Source: Sphingomonadales bacterium EhC05 (lineage in GTDB: Bacteria > Pseudomonadota > Alphaproteobacteria > Sphingomonadales > Sphingomonadaceae). Taken from it: a stretch of 64,000 nucleotides of DNA. Numbering within the stretch: position 1 is the stretch's first letter; every line of letters begins with the position of its first letter. The notes under the pieces are model-generated. The model was not told the origin of the DNA. It was given only the letters and a program-made list of their open reading frames with translations, and did no database searches. The stretch covers positions 1 to 64,000 of the forward strand of contig LXYP01000029.1 of the NCBI GenBank assembly GCA_001650955.1. The letters are read 5' to 3'. The position numbers and the translations under genes are program-made. This document shows positions 46,809 to 53,318 of the stretch, piece after piece.

Positions 46809-47765
46809 ATGGACGATATATTCAAACAACAACTTGCTGGTCTTGACCTTTCCGGTCTCACGATCAGCCAATCCCCATTCACATCTTCGGATTTTCCAGC
46901 TCAGGATGCTATCTCGCAGACACTTGCAGCTGTTTGGTCGGATTTGTTTGCTGTCTTTACCGATACCGCGCTTGAAGCCGACGCTGAAGATCTCGGATGG
47001 GGCTTCGTAAATCTCTTCCACCGCGCAGCGCAGCGTAAATCAAAGCAGCTTGACCGTGCATCGGATGAAGTCCGGGCACTCATCGCATCCGCTGATGGCT
47101 CAGAAGTGCATACCAGCAACCTGGAAGAGCAGATTGAACGCGCGCAAGCGGCAGAAGCTTCCATGGTCGCGTTTGAAGAAATGCGTGAAGTTGCAGCAGC
47201 GCTCTATTTGCAAGAAACCCATTCGTCCTGGAAACCAGTTTCCAGTTCCCGGGCCAATCACGGGGCGATGCTGACCTCGGCTGTCATTCAGGGTCGTGAC
47301 TTTCTGAGAGCACGCAGCCAGTCCAGACGCAAAGCGCTGATGCCCGAGGGTACGCCAATCATCTTTGCTGGTGGCCGCACCAAGCAAGACTGCACTGAAG
47401 ATGCGAAGACGTTTGCCAACAATGTCTGGGCCACACTCGACAAAGTGCATAACTCTGTTGCTGACATGGTATTGGTCCATGGCGGTGACGGCAAGGGTGC
47501 CGACGGTCTAGCCGCATCCTGGGCTGAGCGTCGCGGTGTCGCGCAGCTTACCTTCTCACTGGATCGCCGACTGGGCGCACGATCCGGGTTCAAGCGAAAC
47601 GAGCAAATGCTTGGTCTAAGACCTCGCTATGTGATCGCATTTCCCGGAAACGGAGTGTTGGAACGCCTTGTGATCGAAGCAAAATCACGCCGGATCACGG
47701 TCGTTGATCGTCGCGGGCCGCTTGGCGTCAGTCCCAAGACAAAGCCAGACGACAAGGTCAGCTAG
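46809..47765 (+). CDS. DUF2493 (SLOG/YspA-like) protein
   Basis: 318 residues from the ATG at 46809, chosen for CAGGAG upstream. Residues about 1-170 are helical and unassigned. The C-terminal domain is a Rossmann-like SLOG fold: PIIFAGGRTKQDC, then VLVHGGDGKGADGLAASWAERRGV, then FKRNEQML and RYVIAFPG. SLOG domains bind nucleotides or nucleotide signals. DUF2493 proteins are standard passengers of alphaproteobacterial plasmids and ICEs; their role is unknown. An 11-bp-stem terminator follows. Confidence 0.88.
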   Translation: MDDIFKQQLAGLDLSGLTISQSPFTSSDFPAQDAISQTLAAVWSDLFAVFTDTALEADAEDLGWGFVNLFHRAAQRKSKQLDRASDEVRALIASADGSEVHTSNLEEQIERAQAAEASMVAFEEMREVAAALYLQETHSSWKPVSSSRANHGAMLTSAVIQGRDFLRARSQSRRKALMPEGTPIIFAGGRTKQDCTEDAKTFANNVWATLDKVHNSVADMVLVHGGDGKGADGLAASWAERRGVAQLTFSLDRRLGARSGFKRNEQMLGLRPRYVIAFPGNGVLERLVIEAKSRRITVVDRRGPLGVSPKTKPDDKVS

Positions 47766-47774
47766 GCTGTCCGA

Positions 47775-47804
47775 GCCAGCACCGCTTTGGCGGTGCTGGC
47801 TTTT
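47775..47804 (+). terminator. Intrinsic terminator after DUF2493
   Basis: GCCAGCACCGC (47775-47785) pairs with GCGGTGCTGGC (47790-47800) around TTTG, followed by TTTT. The next leader motif starts directly after it. Confidence 0.9.
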
Positions 47805-47811
47805 CTCAATC

Positions 47812-47828
47812 AGAGGAGAGGAGGCTCG
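47812..47828 (+). repeat. Leader motif copy 4 (upstream of DUF6915)
   Basis: AGAGGAGAGGAGGCTCG, 76 nt before the DUF6915-like start codon and 8 nt after a terminator, which marks it as part of a new transcription unit. Confidence 0.65.
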
Positions 47829-47887
47829 GCTTTCCCTGAACCGGACACACGGTGCGATCGGCTAAAACAGAACCGGAGGTATTTATC

Positions 47888-48139
47888 ATGGACCCGAGGC
47901 ACCGGGCGCTCCGCCATCATGCCGAAGGTATATTCATGCTGGAATCGCTCTTCAGTACGGTCATTGTTAACGCCGATGGCCGCGAGGTTCCTGTCCGCCT
48001 GATCGGCGAACAGCATGTCATGGAAGATTTGGGAACTATCCCCTCGTTTGCGGATTGGGCGCGGCTAATCGAACCACAGACCTGGATGATGCGGGGGCAA
48101 CCAAAGCTCGTCGCCATTGAGGCGAATATGGCGGCGTAA
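47888..48139 (+). CDS. Small DUF6915-like protein
   Basis: 83 residues from the ATG at 47888 (GGAGG 9 nt upstream). The pattern HRALRHHAEGIFMLESLFS, then VRLIGEQHVMEDLGTIPSFADW fits a family of small conserved proteins of mobile elements and phages, which I know as DUF6915, of unknown function. The paired histidines could bind metal. It is the only gene of a unit headed by leader motif copy 4. Confidence 0.65.
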   Translation: MDPRHRALRHHAEGIFMLESLFSTVIVNADGREVPVRLIGEQHVMEDLGTIPSFADWARLIEPQTWMMRGQPKLVAIEANMAA

Positions 48140-48511
48140 GGCTCGTTCTCGGGCACCCTGTTCCGTCTGAGAATTGCCAGTGTGGCAGGCGCGCTTCCAA
48201 TATGTAACCACCAAGCCAGCCGTTAAACATACTTGCCTCAATCGTGATTGACAGATCCAAAACACGCGCTGTCAGTGTCTCCTGAAGACCAAATCAGCCG
48301 TGACCAATTCGGCTTTTTCGCGAACCTTCCTGAACCAGGTCAGCTGCATTGCAACCAGCTTTTTTACCGGCCGTGTTGCATCCTGCGGATGCTGCCCGCA
48401 CCACCCGGACAAAGCCGGTTTCCCTTCAGTGCAATCCCGCTTCTCCCTGTTTCTATCGTCAGTTCGCAAGCCGGAATGGTCCGGTTTGAAGATTAAATCA
48501 GGAGAAATATC
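48140..48511 (+). other. 372-bp gene-free stretch before ssb
   Basis: No supported gene. A weak hairpin AGCTG/CAGCT followed by T6 near 48341-48366 could end the DUF6915 transcript. The ribosome site of ssb (CAGGAG) lies at the right edge. Confidence 0.5.
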
Positions 48512-48901
48512 ATGACAAATATCGTAGTTTTGGTTGGACGTGTCACTCGCGATCCAGAAAGCCGGGAAACAAACGGCGGCACAACGGTTACCAATCTTTC
48601 AGTCGTAACCGACCGTCCCGCCCGCAACAGTGAAGGCAAGACCTACAAGGATGAAAAAGGCTTTACGGTCAAAGATGCAGAATTCCACCGCATCACTTGC
48701 TTCAACGGTCTTGGCAAAAACGTTGCCCAATATTGTACCAAGGGCCAGATGGTTTCGATCGAGGGTCGCCTGCATTATACGCAGTGGGAAGATGCCGACA
48801 AAATCAAACGTTATGGCTGCGAAATTCTTGCCGACAAGGTGGATTTTCTCACCCGCGGTGCTTCCCAGGATAACAAGGATGCACCCGATATCGATGAATG
48901 A
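48512..48901 (+). CDS. ssb: Single-stranded DNA-binding protein
   Basis: 129 residues. An OB fold with the SSB pattern: NIVVLVGRVTRDPESR, FHRITCFNGLGKNVAQYCTKGQMVSIEGRLHYTQWED. The tail is short and acidic (DNKDAPDIDE) but lacks the usual C-terminal Pro-Phe, so binding of host replication partners may be reduced. Mobile-element SSBs coat the entering strand and shield it from SOS induction and nucleases. A strong terminator follows. Confidence 0.95.
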   Translation: MTNIVVLVGRVTRDPESRETNGGTTVTNLSVVTDRPARNSEGKTYKDEKGFTVKDAEFHRITCFNGLGKNVAQYCTKGQMVSIEGRLHYTQWEDADKIKRYGCEILADKVDFLTRGASQDNKDAPDIDE

Positions 48902-48929
48902 TCCTTGATCTTCATGCTTAATCAATCAG

Positions 48930-48960
48930 GCTTCGCCGGTTTCCCGGCGGGGCATTTTTT
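48930..48960. terminator. Intrinsic terminator after ssb
   Basis: GCTTCGCCGG (48930-48939) pairs with CCGGCGGGGC (48944-48953), including two G-T wobbles, around a TTTC loop and is followed by A and T6. Confidence 0.85.
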
Positions 48961-48984
48961 ATGTTCTTATGCGTGTTTAGTGAG

Positions 48985-49230
48985 TTAGCGCGCTGAAGTA
49001 GAATTTTCAATTTTGAGTGTGGCTAGTGCCTGCTCTTCATTCATCTTTCCAAGCGCAGTTCCAATAAGCTTGAGGCTCTTTGCGCTGAACGCTTCGACGC
49101 CGCTTCCCAGGAACATCCGCCCGAGTTCGGCTGCTGCTTTGGTCTCCAGTTCGCGCTGTTTCTTGTCCAGCTTTGCGCGTTCATCTTCCAGTTTCCTGAG
49201 CGCGGCAATTGCAACTTTACTTCTTGTCAT
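48985..49230 (-). CDS. Small coiled-coil TraC/TraD-like mobilization protein
   Basis: 81 residues. A charged coiled coil (KVAIAALRKLEDERAKLDKKQRELETKAAAELGRMF) is followed by a short helical tail. It resembles the small TraC/TraD-type relaxosome accessories of Ti-like plasmids in length and pattern, though the match is weak. It is encoded opposite to its neighbours, near the candidate oriT. Confidence 0.5.
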   Translation of the reverse strand: MTRSKVAIAALRKLEDERAKLDKKQRELETKAAAELGRMFLGSGVEAFSAKSLKLIGTALGKMNEEQALATLKIENSTSAR

Positions 49231-49573
49231 AAGATCATCCTTTTCAATTCAAAATGATCTCCCTGTGACAGCTACATGGCATACGCGCGTGGGTGTAGAA
49301 AATAGGCTTGTGAGATTTTATTTTGCGGTGCGTACTGGATAAATGGGGAGGGGTTGCTCACTTGAAGTCCAAGCATGATGCGCGAAGAGCCACCGCGTAA
49401 AGGACGACGGGGCCCCACCATTTTAACGCTCCAGCGGCTGCGTCGCCTTGAGCGATAAAATCGTTTCCCCCATCGCCGCTTCGCGGCCGCCTGTTCCAGC
49501 CGGTCCTGTGACCCGGCAGCCCTCCACGCATCACCAGACCTTCTGTCAAATTTGACAAATTTCAGGAGGTAGT
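49231..49573. other. 343-bp gene-free stretch
   Basis: Divergent upstream region of the coiled-coil protein and the small acidic protein. Only a palindrome next to the right-hand gene (49544-49557) stands out. Long leftward frames here and further right are shadows. Confidence 0.5.
49544..49557. promoter_or_regulatory. Perfect 14-bp palindromic operator
   Basis: TGTCAAATTTGACA lies 17 bp upstream of the start codon of the small acidic protein, overlapping the expected promoter or leader. It is probably an operator for a dimeric regulator. Confidence 0.5.
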
Positions 49574-49795
49574 ATGACACAGGTAATTGATACAGTATTT
49601 GATGCACAAAGCTATTTTGAGGCAGTCGAAACAGCGGAACGAAGAGCTCTTCACAGCTTCTTCGATCAGCATGTGGTGGAAGACGAGGACCAGGGTTATG
49701 TAGCCTTGGATGAAGGAGATTATAACGCGCTACCGACATGGGCAATGAATCGGGTGGTTCATACCGTACATGGAGCGTTACTGGATGAGTTTTAA
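49574..49795 (+). CDS. Small acidic protein of unknown function
   Basis: 73 residues, strongly acidic (HVVEDEDQGYVALDEGDYN), no membrane segment. A very good ribosome site (CAGGAGG) lies 6 nt before the ATG, a palindromic operator precedes it, and an 11-bp-stem terminator follows its stop, so it is a complete small transcription unit. The acidity could suit a DNA mimic or anti-restriction protein, but no family is recognised. Confidence 0.65.
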   Translation: MTQVIDTVFDAQSYFEAVETAERRALHSFFDQHVVEDEDQGYVALDEGDYNALPTWAMNRVVHTVHGALLDEF

Positions 49796-49808
49796 CGAGA
49801 ATGCACAG

Positions 49809-49834
49809 GGCAGGGACCGGAAACGGTCTCTGCC
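49809..49834 (+). terminator. Intrinsic terminator, GAAA tetraloop
   Basis: GGCAGGGACCG (49809-49819) pairs with CGGTCTCTGCC (49824-49834), including one G-T wobble, around a GAAA tetraloop, followed by TATATTTTT. Confidence 0.9.
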
Positions 49835-50568
49835 TATATTTTTGTTCGCTTCGGAAAGTGGTGATGCTGAAAATGCCTCTCAAACCTAGGCCCCCGACCG
49901 TCGGCCTGAAAGACATTTTCTGCACTGTCAGATGGCTTAAACCTGACAGAGAAAAATACAAGGCACTTTGCCATAAGTCGATTCTATACAATCATTCCAA
50001 GTTTTGAGTTGCTAACCGCAGAGAATATAGAATACTCAAGAATTTCCGTATCGGTACTGGCCATTTGCGACCCGGACTGGTGTTGATACGGGATCACCCA
50101 AATGGGTGCTTTTAGGGCAGCAGTACCTCCCATTCTGCTGCCCTTGTTTTTTGTTTGCTATTGAGTTTTAAATTTTAGTTATGGGATGGTTATGGAGCAC
50201 TGATGCCAAACATCAGTGCATGTTTTTGTCCATGCTATCCACGTGGCATAACGCCACCTGAATTAATCGAGAATATCATCTGGAAACATCGTACCGGGGA
50301 TGAGAACAAAAGGGGCACACCGTACGCGAACTTTGCAAGTTTGCAGTGAGGCAGAAAACTGCGAAATAATGGGTGAAAAAGGCCAAGTGTCAATTCCTGT
50401 TTGGATCAAAACAACCGTCGAAAATCCACTTTTGATTAAAATTGCGTCTCCGTAACCTGTTCAATAATAGCACTTTATTAGTTATTGCGCCGGTTTGGGT
50501 GCCTGTGTATATTAGCAGTGCCTTTCGTAGAAGCGAGTCAGGCTTCTGTTCCTTGAAGGAATAGAAGA
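49835..50568. other. Candidate oriT region: 730 bp of hairpin-rich non-coding DNA
   Basis: No supported gene. It contains an inverted repeat CTGTCAG/CTGACAG (49925-49949), a three-hairpin segment ending in a terminator (50046-50152), a perfect 9-bp stem with 5-nt loop GCACTGATG/CATCAGTGC (50197-50219), GTGGC/GCCAC (50233-50247), and GCAG-AAAA-CTGC near 50353-50364. It lies directly upstream of the RHH relaxosome protein, coupling protein and MobF relaxase genes. That is where origins of transfer of this relaxase class are found. The nick site itself cannot be assigned. Confidence 0.45.
50046..50152 (+). ncRNA. Candidate structured RNA ending in a terminator
   Basis: CCGTATC (50046-50052) can pair with GATACGG (50085-50091), followed by the hairpin CACCC-AAAT-GGGTG (50095-50108). 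Then comes a 10-bp terminator stem AGGGCAGCAG/CTGCTGCCCT (50114-50144) with TGTTTTTTG. No frame in it looks coding. It could be a small regulatory RNA or the end of a longer leader. Confidence 0.4.
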
Positions 50569-50901
50569 ATGACCAGACATATACCCTTACAAACATATCT
50601 ACCGGCCCACGTTGCTGGCTGGATCAGAGAAGCCGCCAAGACGCTTGACCTTACCGTCAGTGTCATCATGCGCGACATCATTATGGCCGCGTTTCGCGAT
50701 GAACAAAATCGTCGTGATGGAACTCCAGACACCGATAATCTGGACCGTCAATCGGTGTTTATTTCTATCGCGCTTGATGCGCTTCTAACGGCTCATACTG
50801 ACAAGAAATTGCGTGACCGGGTGTTCGAAGATTATGCCCAGCGTATTGATGATCTTGGCCTTGCAGAGACCTCCGAGAACGGAGGCCGCCATGAAGCGTA
50901 A
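50569..50901 (+). CDS. RHH-type relaxosome accessory (TraY/TrwA-like)
   Basis: 110 residues. The N-terminal part (IPLQTYLPAHVAGWIREAAKTLDLTVSVIMRDIIMAAFRDE, read here in shorter pieces: a beta strand and two helices) has the ribbon-helix-helix pattern of small DNA-binding accessories. The rest is helical. It is immediately downstream of the candidate oriT and overlaps the coupling protein gene by 11 nt, so it is likely to bind oriT and regulate the operon. Confidence 0.65.
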   Translation: MTRHIPLQTYLPAHVAGWIREAAKTLDLTVSVIMRDIIMAAFRDEQNRRDGTPDTDNLDRQSVFISIALDALLTAHTDKKLRDRVFEDYAQRIDDLGLAETSENGGRHEA

Positions 50902-53242
50902 TCTTGGTAATTTCACCCGCGGTAGCCAGCTGATCGGGCATTTCAGTTTCATGTTTGCAGCGGGACTTAAACTGCCGCTGATCGCCGGGGCAATATTACT
51001 CGCGATCGTCAGTTATGTGCAGGTGCGTTTCTCGCTCACGGACCATCAATTCTATCTCATCGGCATGGATATCTATGCGCGCTTCTACGGATTTATTGAA
51101 CTCGATCCGGACAAACTCATCGCGCTCAAACAGGCTGATGGTTCTACCCTTGAAATGGCCATTTCGGCGTTGTCAGACTATCCGTCGGTAGAGCAGGCCG
51201 TAAGCGCATTATGGAAGGTGCTTGGGCTGGCATTGGTGTTTACCGCCATCGTCTTTGTTCCAGCCTTTTTGCTCTTCTATTGGCTACTCGAATATTTCGG
51301 TGGATCGTTCAAGGAAAAGAAATTTGTTCGCGGTGCTTCGCTCGTTAGGCTCGGGCTATTGAAGCGCAAAATCTGGCGCAATAACTTTGTTAAACAGCAC
51401 AAGGAACTGCGACCAATATTGGGCTGGTTCTGGTGGCTGGTGGGTGCGCAAAAATTGATTGAAGCGGGTTATTATATCCCCGCGAAAATCGCTGGCGTGT
51501 CTTATCCCTGGCGCAAAGAAATCGAGCATACCATGCTCATTGGTACCACCGGTACGGGTAAAACGGTGGCGTTGCTCGACCTTATAACCCAGGCACGCGC
51601 AAAAGGTCAGAGCGCGGTTGTGTTCGATCTAACAGGCGCGTTTATTTCCCGATTTTATGATCCATCGCGTGACGTCATTTTGAACCCGATGGATGCGCGC
51701 TGTCCGCAGTGGAGCATCTTCGACGAGTGCAGCAGTATATCTGAATTTCATGCTGCATCAGAGGCGCTGATCCCAAGCGATGGTGGCGGCAATGACCAGT
51801 TCTGGGTACTCGGTGCACGCTCCATTTTCATGGAATCCTGCATGGCTTTGGTGCGCGCCGGAACGCCGACCAATGCGGCGCTTGCCGAACGGCTAATGAC
51901 CGCCGACTTGTCCGAAGTACACAAGCTTGTTGAAGGCACGCTCGCTGAACCCATGACCTCGCCGGAAGCTGCCAAAATGGCGATATCGATCCGCGCTGTT
52001 TTGAACGCCAATGCGCACGCGCTCATGCTGCTTCCAACTTCGGGTCCGCGCTTTTCGATCCGCGATTGGGTGCGGGCCAAAGAGGACATCAAACCAGGCT
52101 CAATCCTGTTTATCTCGGCCCGCTATGTCGATCTGGGAATTCTTTCCAAACTGCTCACCCTTTGGATGAACATCGGCATGCATACGCTAATGTCGATGAC
52201 CCGTACGGATGATTTGCGGCTGTGGTTTATCATAGACGAACTGGGCGCTTTGCACCGTCTACCTGCACTCGAGCAAGGGCTTCAGACGGCGCGTAATTTT
52301 GCAGGCGCAATTGTCACCGGTATCCACACCTATGACAAGCTGAAGGAAGTCTATGGCGAGGATATTGCGAACACGCTTGCATCCCTCTCACGGACCAAAT
52401 TGGTGCTGGCATGCGGTGATGACGAAACGGCAGAATGGTGCTCTGATGCCATCGGCAAGCAGGAGGTTATCGAAATCGACGAGGGCTACAGCTACGGCCA
52501 TGACAATGCCCGCGATGCGGTAACGTCCAACAGCAGAAAAACCATTAGGACATTGGCGTTAGCGGACGAACTCACAAATCTGAAAAGCCTCACCGGCTAC
52601 ATTAAATTTCCGGACGGATTACCGGCGGCAAAAATCAAGCTGGAATATAAAACGCGCCCCATCGTTGCTGAAGAATTTATGCCCAGAAGCGACAATCCAG
52701 GCATGGACAGGGCGCTGCCAAAACCGAAGCCCGGTCCAAAGCCCAGTCCAAAGCCCGGTGGTTCGGTTGACGATGGAGATGATCCCGTTGGCGGCGACAA
52801 TGGTCCCAGACCTGCCAGCGATGGCGGGGCAGGTATCGAGCCTCCTGGCGTTCAGGAACAACTCGCTTTTGACGAAGAGCAAGCGGGTGGTTCGGGCGCG
52901 GTATCCAAAACCGATGACCCCAAATCTGATCAGGAAAAGGATCGGTTGTCAGCGGTGTTTACAGCGCGTGGTCAGGATCGCGCTAAGCACAGCCTTGCGG
53001 ATAAAAAAGCCGCTGCTGACAAGCCATCGTCTAGCAAAAAACCATCTACCCGCCATCGCTCATCGGCCAAAGAAACGGATCGTTTTGATGGACCAAACGG
53101 CAACGCCAAGCGTGACCATAAATCCCGTTCTGCAAGTCAGGCCAAGTCTGCTGAGGATAATCCGGATCCAACCAAGGAACAGCGTGAAGGGGCGATCGGA
53201 TCGCGAAATATCGAAGATCGTGATGATATGGATATAGGATGA
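50891..53242 (+). CDS. TraD/TrwB-type IV coupling protein
   Basis: 783 residues from the ATG at 50891 with GGAGG upstream. Two N-terminal membrane segments (about residues 20-44 and 112-138) are followed by the ATPase domain with Walker A GTTGTGKT (about 217-224) and Walker B FIIDELG (about 446-452), plus the conserved ARNFAGAIVTGIHTYDKL segment. The C-terminal tail of about 180 residues is low-complexity, rich in Pro, Lys, Ser and Asp, with a PKPGP-type repeat. It links the relaxosome to the secretion channel and pumps DNA. It precedes the relaxase gene in the same direction. Confidence 0.95.
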   Translation: MKRNLGNFTRGSQLIGHFSFMFAAGLKLPLIAGAILLAIVSYVQVRFSLTDHQFYLIGMDIYARFYGFIELDPDKLIALKQADGSTLEMAISALSDYPSVEQAVSALWKVLGLALVFTAIVFVPAFLLFYWLLEYFGGSFKEKKFVRGASLVRLGLLKRKIWRNNFVKQHKELRPILGWFWWLVGAQKLIEAGYYIPAKIAGVSYPWRKEIEHTMLIGTTGTGKTVALLDLITQARAKGQSAVVFDLTGAFISRFYDPSRDVILNPMDARCPQWSIFDECSSISEFHAASEALIPSDGGGNDQFWVLGARSIFMESCMALVRAGTPTNAALAERLMTADLSEVHKLVEGTLAEPMTSPEAAKMAISIRAVLNANAHALMLLPTSGPRFSIRDWVRAKEDIKPGSILFISARYVDLGILSKLLTLWMNIGMHTLMSMTRTDDLRLWFIIDELGALHRLPALEQGLQTARNFAGAIVTGIHTYDKLKEVYGEDIANTLASLSRTKLVLACGDDETAEWCSDAIGKQEVIEIDEGYSYGHDNARDAVTSNSRKTIRTLALADELTNLKSLTGYIKFPDGLPAAKIKLEYKTRPIVAEEFMPRSDNPGMDRALPKPKPGPKPSPKPGGSVDDGDDPVGGDNGPRPASDGGAGIEPPGVQEQLAFDEEQAGGSGAVSKTDDPKSDQEKDRLSAVFTARGQDRAKHSLADKKAAADKPSSSKKPSTRHRSSAKETDRFDGPNGNAKRDHKSRSASQAKSAEDNPDPTKEQREGAIGSRNIEDRDDMDIG

Positions 53243-53270
53243 ATGCTACTCATCGAACATCGGATGACTG

Positions 53271-53299
53271 GGACTGCGCGGCTTCTTGCCGCGCGGTCC
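53271..53299 (+). promoter_or_regulatory. Hairpin between coupling protein and relaxase genes
   Basis: GGAC-T-GCGCGGC and GCCGCGC-G-GTCC form an 11-bp stem with one mismatch around TTCTT. There is no T-tract, so it is more likely an RNA-stability or translation element, or part of a second transfer-related site, than a terminator. No good ribosome site precedes the relaxase start 20 nt later. Confidence 0.45.
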
Positions 53300-53318
53300 A
53301 TGTCTTGATTAAACGCTA

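Noticed and set aside
49272-49991. Leftward 239-codon frame across the small acidic gene
   Set aside because: The protein has low-complexity, shadow-like composition, and the opposite strand has a small gene with a strong ribosome site, operator and terminator.
53271-53299. Intrinsic terminator between the coupling protein and relaxase genes
   Set aside because: The hairpin has no following T-tract, and both genes are expected to be co-expressed; kept as a regulatory hairpin only.
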